From an uncultured Rhodospirillales bacterium (GTDB taxonomy: Bacteria > Pseudomonadota > Alphaproteobacteria > ATCC43930 > CGMCC-115725), in assembly GCA_903828515.1 (NCBI GenBank), contig CAIKMD010000007.1, forward strand, positions 1,520,706 through 1,584,705: a stretch of DNA of 64,000 bases, given 5' to 3'. Both the position numbers and the translations under genes were made by a program. Under the pieces are notes generated by a model that had not been told where the DNA came from, searched no databases, and saw only the letters and a list, made by a program, of their open reading frames with translations. Shown in pieces: positions 34,886 through 44,064 of this stretch. Every line of letters starts with the position of its first letter. Positions within the stretch are counted from its first letter, which is position 1.

Positions 34886-36046
34886 CTAGCGTCTCACCCG
34901 TTCGATCAGGCGGTCGACGAAATCCTCGCATTGTCGGACCTGGTCGAGCGCGACGAACTCGTCGGGCTTGTGCGCCTGGGCGATCGAGCCGGGGCCGCAG
35001 ACCACCGAGGGGATGCCGGCTTGCTGAAAGAGGCCGCCTTCGGTGCCGAAGCTGACCTTGCAGGTGCCGTTGGCGCCCGAGAGTTCGAGCGCGAGCTGCA
35101 CGACCTCGGCATCGAGCGGCGTCGAGAGGGCGGGGACGATGTTCTGTTCCTCGAAGGCGATACTGGCGGCCTGGCTGACGTCTTGCATCTCGGGCAAGAG
35201 AGACGCGGCGAAATGCTTCAGTTCGTCGGTGATCGCTTCGGGGTCGTCCTCGGGCACGTTGCGGATCTGGAAATCGAAGCGGCATTCCTTCGGCACGATG
35301 TTGAAGGCGGTGCCGCCCTGGATCGTGCCGGTGCTGATCGTGGTGTAGGGCGGATCGAACTGGGCATCGAACGGGCCTTGGGTGCGTTTGCGCCGCGCGA
35401 TGTTTTTGAGTTGGACGACGAGTTCCGCCGCCGCGTCGATTGCGTTGACCCCGCGATGGGTGAGCGACGAATGCGCTTCGTGGCCGTGAACGTGGCAGCG
35501 CAATCGTCGGCTGCCTTTGTGCGCGGTCGCGGGCTGCATCAGGGTCGGTTCGCCGATGATGCAGAGACGCGGTTTGACCGGGCGGTTCTTCAGCACCTCG
35601 ATCAAGGGCCGGACGCCGAGGCACCCGACTTCCTCGTCATAGGTGAAGGCGAAATGGATCGGCACGTCGAGCCCGTGTTCCAGCATCTCGGGCACCTTGG
35701 CGAGCGCGACCGCGATGAAGCTTTTCATGTCGCAGGCGCCGCGGCCGAAGATTGCGTCGTCGCGGATTTCGGCCTTGAACGGATCGCTCGACCAGTCCTG
35801 GTCGTCGATCGGCACCACATCGGTGTGGCCGGAGAGCAGCACACCACCAACGTGATCGGGACCGATCGTGGCGTAGAGATTGGCCTTGCGGCGTCCCTCG
35901 TCATAGACGAGTTCGCTCTTTACCCGCCAACGGTCGAGGTAGTCGCGGATGAATTCGATGAGGGCGAGATTGGATTCGCGGCTGGTCGTATCGAAGCCGA
36001 TCAGACGCCCGATCATCTCGACGCTGCTAAACTTCTTGCCCGGCAT
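34886..36046 (-). CDS. argE: M20 family deacylase, ArgE-like (386 aa)
   Basis: The dinuclear-zinc motifs are all present: SGHTDVVP (His74, Asp76), GRGACDMKSF (Asp106) and YDEEVGCLG. The middle LLHGHEAHSSL-type dimerisation segment appears as VHGHEAHSSLTHRG. It belongs to the acetylornithine deacetylase/succinyl-DAP desuccinylase group; the symbol denotes the closest reading, but substrate could be another N-acyl amino acid. I start at the ATG before GKKFSSVEM, giving the usual ~385 aa, although the ribosome site is weak and the frame is open upstream. Confidence 0.82.
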   Translation of the reverse strand: MPGKKFSSVEMIGRLIGFDTTSRESNLALIEFIRDYLDRWRVKSELVYDEGRRKANLYATIGPDHVGGVLLSGHTDVVPIDDQDWSSDPFKAEIRDDAIFGRGACDMKSFIAVALAKVPEMLEHGLDVPIHFAFTYDEEVGCLGVRPLIEVLKNRPVKPRLCIIGEPTLMQPATAHKGSRRLRCHVHGHEAHSSLTHRGVNAIDAAAELVVQLKNIARRKRTQGPFDAQFDPPYTTISTGTIQGGTAFNIVPKECRFDFQIRNVPEDDPEAITDELKHFAASLLPEMQDVSQAASIAFEEQNIVPALSTPLDAEVVQLALELSGANGTCKVSFGTEGGLFQQAGIPSVVCGPGSIAQAHKPDEFVALDQVRQCEDFVDRLIERVRR

Positions 36047-36146
36047 GACGCCATTCTGGCCCAGCGCGGGCGAGGGCGCCAGAGGGACGGTTTCGCGTTG
36101 CGTATGCCGATTCCGTCGGCGAGGATAGGGACAAGGGAGACGGGAA

Positions 36147-37148
36147 ATGCTGCAAAAGATGATTCTGGCCGCCGCCGCGATTCTGCTGGCGCTGGGCGCC
36201 CCGGTTCGGGCCGAGCCCGTCACCATCAAGGTCGGCTGGGTGGTGTTGACGTCGTCCTCGGTGCCGCTCTCGCTCGAAAAGCCGGAGCTGCTCCACAACG
36301 AAGGCAAATCCTATCACATCGAGCCGGTGCTGATCCGCAGCACCTCGGCAATGGTGACGGCGCTGGCGACCGGCGACGTCGATGTCGGTACGCTCGCCTA
36401 TTCGACATTGGCCTTCGCCGTGCTGAACGCCAAGCTCGAGGATCTGCGCGTCATCACCGGCGTGATGGAAGACGGCACCGGCAATGCCGCGACCGGGCAT
36501 TTCATGGTGCTGAAGGACGGGCCGGTGAAGACGGTCGCGGATTTGAAAGGCAAGGTGATTGCCTCGCTCGCCGGCGGCAGCGCCGTCGACATCGCGATCC
36601 GCGCGATGCTCAAAAAGAACGGCCTCGACGACAAGAAGGACGTGACCATCGTCGAGTCGCAGTTCTCGAACATGAAGGCGATGCTGATGTCGCACCGCGC
36701 CGATCTGGTCGCGATCTCGGTGCCGTATAATTTCGATCCCGAGGTCGTCGAGAACGCGACCGATCTGTTCACCCAGAAACAGGCGATGGGCGGCTCGCAA
36801 TTGCTGGTCTGGGGCTCGCGTCAGCCGTTCCTGACGGCGCATCGCGCGGCCATCGTCGACTTTCTCGAGGATTCGTTACGGGTGACGCGCTATCTGACCG
36901 ACCCCGTGCATCATGACGAGGTGGTGCAGATCGTCGCCAAGGGGATGAAACAGCCGCCGGAATACTTCGCCGACTGGCTGTTCACGCCGAAGGATTTCTA
37001 TCGCGCGCCGGACGGCATGCCGAACCTGCCGGTGCTCCAGGCCAATATCGATCTCGAACACGATCTCGGCTTCATCGACCGGACCATCAAGGTCCACGAC
37101 TACACCGATCTGAGCTACGTGGAAGAAGCCGCCGCGCGGTTCAAATAG
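36147..37148 (+). CDS. NMT1-type ABC substrate-binding protein (333 aa)
   Basis: Signal peptide MLQKMILAAAAILLALGAP is cut near VRA. VGWVVLTSSSVPL, ALATGDVDVGTLAYSTLAFA, DLKGKVIASLAGGSAVDIA and the long DLVAISVPYNFDPEV segment fit the NMT1 fold. GGGAGACGGGAA precedes the ATG. It is divergent from the ArgE-like gene with only 100 bases between, suggesting joint control and perhaps uptake of an acylated amino acid (inference). No permease is nearby. Confidence 0.87.
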   Translation: MLQKMILAAAAILLALGAPVRAEPVTIKVGWVVLTSSSVPLSLEKPELLHNEGKSYHIEPVLIRSTSAMVTALATGDVDVGTLAYSTLAFAVLNAKLEDLRVITGVMEDGTGNAATGHFMVLKDGPVKTVADLKGKVIASLAGGSAVDIAIRAMLKKNGLDDKKDVTIVESQFSNMKAMLMSHRADLVAISVPYNFDPEVVENATDLFTQKQAMGGSQLLVWGSRQPFLTAHRAAIVDFLEDSLRVTRYLTDPVHHDEVVQIVAKGMKQPPEYFADWLFTPKDFYRAPDGMPNLPVLQANIDLEHDLGFIDRTIKVHDYTDLSYVEEAAARFK

Positions 37149-38405
37149 TCAGGCCGAGACGGGGCGTAGGACGGGCGGGCGCGCCGGCTGATCGTTGGTG
37201 AGGATTTGGGCGCCGCCGGCGACGAGGCCGATCAGCACGCCGAGCTGCCAGGCATGATCGTAGGAACCGAACGCGTCGTAGATCAGGCCGCCGCCCCAGG
37301 CGCCGGCGAACGAGCCGACCTGATGGAAGAAGAAGGCGATGCCCGAGAGCGTCGCGAGATAGCGCAAGCCGAACATCTGCGCGACCAGCCCCTGAACCAG
37401 CGGCGCCACGCCCAGCCATAGCAGCCCCATCACGGCGGCGAAGAGCAGCGTGGTGAACGGCGTCGGCGGAAAAACGAAATAGGCCGCGACGGCCATCGAG
37501 CGCACGACATAAACGAGGCCCAGGATGATGTGCTTGGGGAAGCGTCCGCCGAGCCAGCCAAGGACATAGCAGCCGACGACGTTGAACAGCGCGATGGTGG
37601 CGAGCGCCTTTGCGCTCAGCATCGGGTCCTGGCCGCAAAGCGCGAGATAGGTCGGCAGATGCGTGGTCAGAAAAACGAGTTGCAACCCACAGACGAAAAA
37701 CGCGACCGACATGGTGACATAGCCGCGATGGCGCATGGCGGTGCGGAGCACCGAGGTCAGGCTGTCGGCGGACCCCGCGCCGGCGCGCTTGCGCGGGGTC
37801 CCGACCTTGTCGACCAGCCCGGTGACGTATGCCGCCGGCAGCATGAGGATGGTCAGGCACAGGAACACGAACATCGCGACGTGCCAGCCATCGCCGACGA
37901 TCAGGCTTTGCGTCATCGGCGCGACGATGAAGGTTCCGAACGAGCCGACGGCGGCCACGATGCCGAGGATGAGGCTGCGGCGCTTTTCCGAAACGACCCG
38001 CGCGGTCGAGGTGAGCGAGAGATTTGCCGCGGTGCAAGACATCGCCAGCCCGATCAGGACCCCCTGTCCGAGCAGGAGGGTTAGCGGCCCGGTCGCCAAG
38101 AGCGTGGCGATGATGCCGAGCGAGAAACACAGGCTGCCGCCGACCATCAACAGCCGGACCCCGTAACGGTCGCCGAGAATCCCGACGAAAGGCTGACTGA
38201 AACCCCAGATGATGTTTTGCAGTGCGAGCGCGAAGGTGAAATCCGAGACCGACAGGCCGAGATCGCCGGTGATCGGAACCATAAAGAGTCCAAAGCTCTG
38301 GCGCATGCCCATGCCGAGACACATGAGCAACGCCGCGCCGCCGATAATCGAAACGGTGACGGGGCGGCTCGGCAGGGCGCTATCGGATGAAGCCGTGATG
38401 GTCAT
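37149..38405 (-). CDS. MFS transporter, monocarboxylate/oxalate-formate-like (418 aa)
   Basis: Twelve hydrophobic helices and the loop motif GILGDRYGVRLLMV characterise the family; ALALQNIIWGFSQPFVG in helix 2 recalls the OFA/monocarboxylate-porter group. The ATG at 38405 is preferred because the protein then begins just before the first helix; the frame extends 20 codons upstream. It converges on the binding-protein gene with no gap. Substrate not identified. Confidence 0.85.
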   Translation of the reverse strand: MTITASSDSALPSRPVTVSIIGGAALLMCLGMGMRQSFGLFMVPITGDLGLSVSDFTFALALQNIIWGFSQPFVGILGDRYGVRLLMVGGSLCFSLGIIATLLATGPLTLLLGQGVLIGLAMSCTAANLSLTSTARVVSEKRRSLILGIVAAVGSFGTFIVAPMTQSLIVGDGWHVAMFVFLCLTILMLPAAYVTGLVDKVGTPRKRAGAGSADSLTSVLRTAMRHRGYVTMSVAFFVCGLQLVFLTTHLPTYLALCGQDPMLSAKALATIALFNVVGCYVLGWLGGRFPKHIILGLVYVVRSMAVAAYFVFPPTPFTTLLFAAVMGLLWLGVAPLVQGLVAQMFGLRYLATLSGIAFFFHQVGSFAGAWGGGLIYDAFGSYDHAWQLGVLIGLVAGGAQILTNDQPARPPVLRPVSA

Positions 38406-38615
38406 AGGCGCAAGCTTGGCAGGACCCGCGGATTTTGCAACCTCGGGTGTCATGCAGCGCGACATATCAGCGCTGCGAATCGTAAAATCGCCGGCGCGAT
38501 TTTTCCGCGTGTTCGATCTTCTAAAACGTCGCGAATTGTTAGCGCGGCGTTATCCGTCGCGACGTCATCTTTCGTCCTCGGGGACGAACAGCGATGTGGC
38601 GAGGTAGACGGTTTC

Positions 38616-38837
38616 ATGATGTACGTGGTTCAAAAAAGCGATCAACGGATCGGACAGGCCTGGCTCAGCAAGGTGACGCCGAATATCATGTGGGGCGACA
38701 AGCGGCATGCGATGTCGTTCGACACCAGGGCCGTGGCGGAGATGGCGGCCAAGCGCGCGATCCTGCCGACCGAGAATGTACAGATCGTCTTCGTGCCCGA
38801 TCCCACGCGCTGGCGCGGCGAGGCGGCGGCTAGCTGA
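38616..38837 (+). CDS. small conserved-looking protein of unknown function (73 aa)
   Basis: The frame opens with two consecutive ATG codons after GAGGTAG and encodes [19 protein letters not shown] and a helical middle ([15 protein letters not shown]). No signal peptide, no known family. It overlaps the end of the convergent NAD kinase gene by eight bases. Coding bias fits its neighbours, so it is probably real. Confidence 0.55.
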   Translation: MMYVVQKSDQRIGQAWLSKVTPNIMWGDKRHAMSFDTRAVAEMAAKRAILPTENVQIVFVPDPTRWRGEAAAS

Positions 38838-39597
38838 GGAACTGTTCCTTGAGCACGCGCTCTTCAAGATTGTGCTCGGGATCGAACAGCATGGTCAGCG
38901 CGATGTCGGGACGCTCGCGAATCGTCACGCTGAGGACGTCGCGAACTTCGGTAAAGTCGGCGGTGGCGCTGACCGGGCGCTTGTCGGCTTCGAGAATCTC
39001 GACATGGACCTGCGCCGCGTGCGGCAACAGCGCGCCGCGCCAGCGTCGCGGCCGGAAGGCGCTGATCGGCGTCAGGGCAAGCACGTTGGTCGCGAGCGGG
39101 ATGATCGGCCCGTGCGCCGACAGGTTATAGGCGGTGCTGCCGACCGGGGTCGCCACCATCACGCCGTCAGCCATCAATTCTTCGAGCTGAATCTCGCCGT
39201 CGACGGCGATCCGCAGTTTGGCGGTCTGGCGCGTCTGACGCAGCAGCGAGACTTCGTTGATGGCAAGCGCGTGGCGCTCGGTTCCGTTCGAGACGTGGGC
39301 GGCCATCTCGAGCGGATGAACCCGCACCGGGACGGCGCGCAGGAGCCGCTCGACTAGACCTTCGGGCGCGTAGCTGTTCATCAGAAAGCCGACGCTGCCG
39401 CGATGCATGCCATAGATCGGCACGTTGCGTTTCATGTGACGGTGCAGGCATTCGAGCATGAAACCGTCGCCGCCGAGGGCCACGATCAGTTCGGCCTGGT
39501 CGGCCGGCGCTGTTTTGTAATGGCGGCCGAGCTCGGCCAGCGCATCCTGCGCGGCCGGTGCGTCGCTCGCTTCGAAGGCGATCGTCGGCAGGGTCAA
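38830..39597 (-). CDS. nadK: NAD kinase (255 aa)
   Basis: ATP-NAD kinase signature [14 protein letters not shown] and NEVSLLRQT with the [15 protein letters not shown] nucleotide loop. It phosphorylates NAD to NADP. The length is standard for alphaproteobacterial NadK. Translation starts at a TTG that overlaps the moaA stop as TTGA, so synthesis is coupled to moaA. Cytoplasmic. Confidence 0.93.
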   Translation of the reverse strand: MTLPTIAFEASDAPAAQDALAELGRHYKTAPADQAELIVALGGDGFMLECLHRHMKRNVPIYGMHRGSVGFLMNSYAPEGLVERLLRAVPVRVHPLEMAAHVSNGTERHALAINEVSLLRQTRQTAKLRIAVDGEIQLEELMADGVMVATPVGSTAYNLSAHGPIIPLATNVLALTPISAFRPRRWRGALLPHAAQVHVEILEADKRPVSATADFTEVRDVLSVTIRERPDIALTMLFDPEHNLEERVLKEQFLS

Positions 39598-40586
39598 CCC
39601 CCGGTCACGCTCATGTGCCGCGTCACGGCGGATTGCGCGTGGCGGCGGTCGATGATGAAATCATGGCCCTTGGGTTTGCGGGCGATCGCCTCGGCAATCG
39701 CGGTGTCGAGCGGCAGGTCGCTTTCGGACGCACGAACGGCTCCGCGAAGATCGGCGCTGTCGTGCTGGCCGAGGCACATATAAAGAGTGCCGGTGCAGGT
39801 GAGGCGCACGCGATTGCAGCTCTCGCAGAAATTATGCGTCATCGGCGTGATCAGGCCGAGACGGCGTCCGGTCTCGCGGACATTGTAATAGCGGGCAGGG
39901 CCACCGGTCTTGTAATCGGTCTCGTCGAGCGTCCAGTTCTTTTGCACCGCGGCGCGGACCATCGAGAGCGGCAGGTATTGGTCGATGCGGGCGCCCGCGC
40001 CGATCTCGCCCATCGGCATTACTTCGATCAGCGTGAGGTCGAAGCCCTCGTCGCCGCACCAGCCGATCATGCGATCGAATTCGCCATCGTTGACGCCCTT
40101 CAGGGCAACCGCGTTGATCTTGACCTCGAGCCCGGCGCGCTTGGCGGCATCGAGCCCGGCGAGAACCTTGTCGAGTTTGCCCCACCGCGTGATCTCGGTG
40201 AATTTTTCAGGATCGAGCGTGTCGAGCGACACGTTGATGCGCCGCATCCCCGCGTCCTTCAACTCGGCGGCATATTTCTCGAGCTGACTGCCGTTGGTGG
40301 TGAGGGTCAATTCGTCGAGCGCGCCGGTGTCGCGATGGCGGCCGAGCGAGCGGACGAGCGACATGATGTTGCGGCGGACCAAGGGTTCGCCGCCGGTGAG
40401 CCGAAGTTTGCGCACGCCCAGGCGCACAAAAGCGCTGCAGACCCGGTCGAGTTCCTCCAGCGACAGGATCTCGCTCTTGGGCAAAAAGGTCATGTCTTCC
40501 GACATGCAATAGACGCAGCGGAAGTCGCAGCGGTCTGTCACCGAAACGCGCAGATAGGAAATGGGGCGGCCGAACGGATCGATCAT
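39594..40586 (-). CDS. moaA: GTP 3',8-cyclase MoaA (330 aa)
   Basis: Radical-SAM cluster C20-x3-C24-x2-C27 (CDFRCVYC), a GGEPLVRR loop, and the second cluster Cys-x2-Cys-x13-Cys at [11 protein letters not shown]...C. It ends in Gly-Gly, as MoaA does, so the GTP-binding C-terminus is intact. It converts GTP to the cyclic precursor for molybdenum cofactor. Its partner moaC is not in the window, while mobA is 10 kb away. It heads the moaA-nadK operon. Confidence 0.95.
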   Translation of the reverse strand: MIDPFGRPISYLRVSVTDRCDFRCVYCMSEDMTFLPKSEILSLEELDRVCSAFVRLGVRKLRLTGGEPLVRRNIMSLVRSLGRHRDTGALDELTLTTNGSQLEKYAAELKDAGMRRINVSLDTLDPEKFTEITRWGKLDKVLAGLDAAKRAGLEVKINAVALKGVNDGEFDRMIGWCGDEGFDLTLIEVMPMGEIGAGARIDQYLPLSMVRAAVQKNWTLDETDYKTGGPARYYNVRETGRRLGLITPMTHNFCESCNRVRLTCTGTLYMCLGQHDSADLRGAVRASESDLPLDTAIAEAIARKPKGHDFIIDRRHAQSAVTRHMSVTGG

Positions 40587-40612
40587 GTGGATAACATAGT
40601 CATTCCACGCCC

Positions 40613-40636
40613 CCCAGGGAAGGACCGGTCCCTGGG
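40613..40636. promoter_or_regulatory. strong hairpin upstream of moaA
   Basis: CCCAGGGA and TCCCTGGG form a perfect eight-base stem with an eight-base loop, 27 to 50 bases before the moaA start on the minus strand. It could lie in the moaA leader. It lacks the long conserved structure of a molybdenum-cofactor riboswitch, so I do not call one. Confidence 0.4.
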
Positions 40637-40697
40637 TATAAGCCGCTGGCGCGGGGCAAATTGCGGCGAACCGGTTCTCCAGCCGCCAATTCGTGGT

Positions 40698-40712
40698 ATA
40701 AGCAATGCTTAT
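40698..40712 (+). promoter_or_regulatory. LysR-type operator, T-N11-A dyad
   Basis: ATAAGCA and TGCTTAT face each other around a single central A: a perfect dyad with the T-N11-A spacing of LysR boxes. The half-site GTATAAGC recurs at 40636-40643, about 60 bases upstream, as expected for paired recognition and activation sites. It lies 36 bases before the binding-protein start that heads the operon ending in a LysR gene. Confidence 0.65.
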
Positions 40713-40748
40713 GGTTCAAAAAAACAACAGGACCAGCAGGGAGAACTG

Positions 40749-41792
40749 ATGACGCGCACGTCCTACCACCGAGCCGAAATCGTCTTTGCCTGGATCAGGC
40801 GGGCCGCGCTGCCGGCGATCATCGCCGCGTTCGCGTTCATGCCGCCGACGGCCTCGGCGGAAAACATCAAGATCGGCACGATCAAGCTGGCGGTCGCCGG
40901 GCCGCTCTTCATCGCGCAGGACAAAGGCTATTTCGCCGCCGAGGGGCTGACCGCCGAGGTGGGGTTCCTCGACGCGGCAGAGCCAATCGCCGTGGCGGTG
41001 ACCTCGGGCGATTATGATTTCGGCGCGACGGGGTTTACCGGCGGGCTTTACGCGCTGGCCGGGCAGGGCGGTTTGCGCATCGTCGCCGGCAATACGCGCG
41101 AAGTTCCAGGCTTCAAGCTCTTTGCCGTTGCCGAATCCAATCGTGCCTATGAGACGGGGCTGCGATCCTATGCGGGGCTTGCCGGACATTCGGTGGGTAT
41201 CGCCCAGATCGGTTCGGCGCCGCATTACATCCTCGCGCTGCTGGCGGATAAATATCATCTCGATATGGCGGGCATCCGCATCCTCGCGTTGCAGTCGATC
41301 CCCAACATGATTTCGGCGGTGGTGGGCGGGCAGGCCGACGCGATCGTCGTTGCCGGACTCCCGGTATCCCCCGTCATCGAGCGCGGTGACGCCAAGCTGC
41401 TCGGTTGGGTCGGCGACGAGGTCAGCTATCAGGTAGGCGGTGTTTTCACCAGCCGCAAAACGACCGACGATCGGCGCGGCCTGGTCGAACGATTTCTCCG
41501 CGCGTATCGCCACGGCGCGCGCGACTATCACGACGCCTTCACCGGCCCGGACGAAAAGCGCACCGACGGTGCGAGCGCGCCCGCCACATTGGCGTTGATC
41601 GCCCAGCATCTCGGGCAGACGCCCGAGCAGGCACGCAACGGCATCGGCTTCATCGATGGCGATGCACGGCTCGACGTGAAAGACATCGCGCGTCAGATCG
41701 AATGGTACAAGGCGCAGGGAATGATCAAGGGCGCAGTCAGTGCCGACGAGATCATCGACCGGCGCTATGTCGTGGCGTTGCCGGCGCGTTGA
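40749..41792 (+). CDS. NMT1-type ABC substrate-binding protein (347 aa)
   Basis: The ATG follows AGGGAGA and opens a signal peptide (core LPAIIAAFAFMPPTASA). IGTIKLAVAGPLFIAQDKGYFAAEGL, AVTSGDYDFGATG and SVGIAQIGSAPHYI define an NMT1 protein; the C-terminus IIDRRYVVALPAR matches the paralogue at 28370. The LysR gene begins on the base after its stop, so the pair form an operon controlled from the LysR box upstream. It has no transporter partner here. Confidence 0.9.
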   Translation: MTRTSYHRAEIVFAWIRRAALPAIIAAFAFMPPTASAENIKIGTIKLAVAGPLFIAQDKGYFAAEGLTAEVGFLDAAEPIAVAVTSGDYDFGATGFTGGLYALAGQGGLRIVAGNTREVPGFKLFAVAESNRAYETGLRSYAGLAGHSVGIAQIGSAPHYILALLADKYHLDMAGIRILALQSIPNMISAVVGGQADAIVVAGLPVSPVIERGDAKLLGWVGDEVSYQVGGVFTSRKTTDDRRGLVERFLRAYRHGARDYHDAFTGPDEKRTDGASAPATLALIAQHLGQTPEQARNGIGFIDGDARLDVKDIARQIEWYKAQGMIKGAVSADEIIDRRYVVALPAR

Positions 41793-42704
41793 ATGGAATT
41801 ACGGCAACTCGTTCATTTCCTGGCCGTCGTCGATAACGGTTCGTTCAGCGACGCGGCGCGCAAGCTGCGCCTGTCGCAGCCGGCGCTGACGACCAGCATT
41901 CAGGCGCTGGAACGCTCCTTGGGCGTGCGCCTGTTCGAGCGCTCTCATCAGGGCGCGCTGTTGACCGCGGCGGGACATACGCTCGAGATTCGCGCGCGGC
42001 TTGCCTCGGCCGAACTGAAAACGGCCGAGCAGGAAATCGGCGAGCTGCAGGATGCGCGACGCGGCCGGGTTACCATCGGCTGCGGCAGCGTCTTCGCCAA
42101 TTCGATCCTGCCGCGCGTCATCGCGCAATTCCGGCCGACGCATCCCGAAATCCAGTTCGGCGTCACCGAAGGCCTCTATCGCGAGATTGTTCCTCATATC
42201 GAACGCGGCACGATCGAATGCGGGGTCTATTCCCTGCCGCCGACGTTTCATTCCGCCGAGCTCGTCAAAGAAATCCTGATCCCGCGCAACCGATTTCATG
42301 TCGTGACGTCGCCCAAGAATCCCTTGGCGAAGCGGCGCAAGGTTTCGTTGCAGGAAATCTGGCCGGGGCCGTGGTTGCTGCCGAGGGTGGCCGATCAGGT
42401 CAGCCTGTTGCTGACCGAAACCTTTCGCAAGGCGGGCTTGCCGCCGATCGTTCCGCTCGTCGAGGTGAGTTCGGGCATTCTCGCCAAGGAGATCCTGCGC
42501 GAAAATCCCACATTCCTCACCCTCACGCAGGAATTGCTGGTGCGCGACGAATTGCGCACTGGTGTGTTGCATGCCCTGCCGGTGGCCGAAGCCAAGTGGG
42601 TGCGCGAGGTCAGTCTGCTCTATCGCAAGGGCGGGGTACTGACCGGTGCAACGCAGGAATTTCTCAAGGTCGTCCGCGCCGTCTGCGCCGATCTCGCGCG
42701 CTAG
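41793..42704 (+). CDS. LysR family transcriptional regulator (303 aa)
   Basis: The winged-helix N-terminus MELRQLVHFLAVVDNGSF and AARKLRLSQPALTTSIQALE is canonical, followed by the RVTIGCGSVFANSILPRVI inducer-binding domain start. Length is normal. It starts directly after the binding-protein stop codon with no spacer, so it is expressed with it; the LysR box upstream suggests autoregulation by a ligand the binding protein brings in (inference). Confidence 0.92.
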   Translation: MELRQLVHFLAVVDNGSFSDAARKLRLSQPALTTSIQALERSLGVRLFERSHQGALLTAAGHTLEIRARLASAELKTAEQEIGELQDARRGRVTIGCGSVFANSILPRVIAQFRPTHPEIQFGVTEGLYREIVPHIERGTIECGVYSLPPTFHSAELVKEILIPRNRFHVVTSPKNPLAKRRKVSLQEIWPGPWLLPRVADQVSLLLTETFRKAGLPPIVPLVEVSSGILAKEILRENPTFLTLTQELLVRDELRTGVLHALPVAEAKWVREVSLLYRKGGVLTGATQEFLKVVRAVCADLAR

Positions 42705-42869
42705 TACGGACGTTCCCGACGCGATCCGACGGCCAGCCGTGATTCGGCTTGCCTTTCCCGTCCCATTGGAGATATTTATATATCGATAGGTAAGTTGGAT
42801 GGGTGTCCTGGTGGGTCGTCAGCAGCATTTTTTGCGAGATACGCCTGCTGCCCGAAAGGCGGGTTCGCC

Positions 42870-43100
42870 GTGACGGACAAGGCCGAATCCGAAGCCGCGC
42901 CGCTGGCCCGATTGCTCTGGTACGCCAAGCGCGAAGCCGTTGAAATCGGGCGGGGCGAAGTCGCTGCGCTGCTTGATTCCGCGCTGCTCTTTCTCTGTTC
43001 TTTAGGCGGAACTTCGGCCTCGTCGTCGCGGCATTGGCCGACGGAAGAGGCCATGTCGTCCAACCTTTCCGACCTCGATCGGGGCCGGCGCTCGAAATAG
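42870..43100 (+). CDS. small hypothetical protein (76 aa)
   Basis: A GTG after AAAGGCGGG opens a frame ending just before the binding-protein array. The first half is helical (ARLLWYAKREAVEIGRGEVAALLD) with a short hydrophobic patch, then a polar Ser-rich tail. No signature recognised. It could also be a chance frame; coding signal is modest. Confidence 0.4.
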   Translation: MTDKAESEAAPLARLLWYAKREAVEIGRGEVAALLDSALLFLCSLGGTSASSSRHWPTEEAMSSNLSDLDRGRRSK

Positions 43101-43110
43101 CCGCCGCGTC

Positions 43111-44064
43111 TTATCGCGGCAGAAATTCTTCCGTGTAAATCTCTTTGGCGTCCGGGATCCGGTCGATCTGCTTCATGTCGAGCAGCGAGTTGAGGATGAC
43201 CTTGACCGCGGCGGGTTCGAAGCGCCCGTCATCCGAAAATGCCGGCATCTCCACGTCATAGATTCGCGCGCCCAACACGGGATCGGTGTGGGTAATAGTT
43301 TGCGCATAGACGATGGTTTCGTTCTTGTGCGACTTGGCGAAGGCGATGGTTTCGAACCACGCGGCCAGGAAGCGCCGGATGGCGGTCGGGTTCTTGGCGA
43401 TCAGATCGTTGCTGGCGAAGATCGCGTGCGCGAGGAACGGGTGGATGAAGTCGGCAAAGGAAAACAGGAATCGTCCTTTGCCGGCGGCCTCCATCTGCAA
43501 CCCGCCTTGCAGCGCCTGGAATGCCGCGTCGAGCGAGCCGGACGCGATGGCCAGCGCGGTCGCCTGCGGACCGCCGGTCTGGACGAAGACCACGCCGTCG
43601 TCGCCCCAGCCCTGGCGGCGCGAGAGCTCCTGCACGAACCAATAACTCAGCGAGCCGACCGTGCTGACGCTGATGCGCTTGCCCTTCAAATCGGCGATCG
43701 ACTGGATCGGGCTGCCGGTCGGCACCATCAGGAAGAAATTGGAGGGCGGCCCGGCCATCGCGGCGATGCCCTTTTCCGGTGCGCCTTTGACGATGAACAG
43801 GAAATCCGTCCCGGCACCGACCGCGATGTCGATGCTGCCGGCAACCATGGCCTGATGCAGCTTGGCGCTGCCTTCCAACGTCACGATGTCGAGTTCGATG
43901 CCGTGGCGCGCGAAAATGCCCGCCTGGCCGCCGATTTCGCCCATCGCGAAATTGAATTCGAGCGGCGTCGGCTTGCCGACGCGCAAGGTTTCCGCGTTCG
44001 CGCCGGCGGCGCAAGCCATCACCACGGCGATGGTCGAAGCCATACGCGCGAGCGCCGATCTCAT
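43111..44064 (-). CDS. NMT1-type substrate-binding protein, sixth of six-gene array (317 aa)
   Basis: Signal peptide MRSALARMASTIAVVMACAAG. Mature motifs shared with all array members: FAMGEIGGQAGIFARHGI, VGAGTDFLFIVKGAPEKG, AGPPSN, VSTVGSLSYWFVQELS, GSLDAAFQALQGGLQM and the terminal IYTEEFL. It is the last gene of the array in the direction of transcription and overlaps the previous stop by four bases. It differs from the others in loops around the predicted ligand cleft. Confidence 0.9.
   Translation of the reverse strand: MRSALARMASTIAVVMACAAGANAETLRVGKPTPLEFNFAMGEIGGQAGIFARHGIELDIVTLEGSAKLHQAMVAGSIDIAVGAGTDFLFIVKGAPEKGIAAMAGPPSNFFLMVPTGSPIQSIADLKGKRISVSTVGSLSYWFVQELSRRQGWGDDGVVFVQTGGPQATALAIASGSLDAAFQALQGGLQMEAAGKGRFLFSFADFIHPFLAHAIFASNDLIAKNPTAIRRFLAAWFETIAFAKSHKNETIVYAQTITHTDPVLGARIYDVEMPAFSDDGRFEPAAVKVILNSLLDMKQIDRIPDAKEIYTEEFLPR

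Noticed and set aside
40587-40748. Possible molybdenum-cofactor riboswitch before moaA
   Set aside because: There is one strong hairpin only; the long multi-stem consensus is not visible.
42776-43063. Minus-strand 95-codon frame opposite the small GTG gene
   Set aside because: Shadow frame with no ribosome site.
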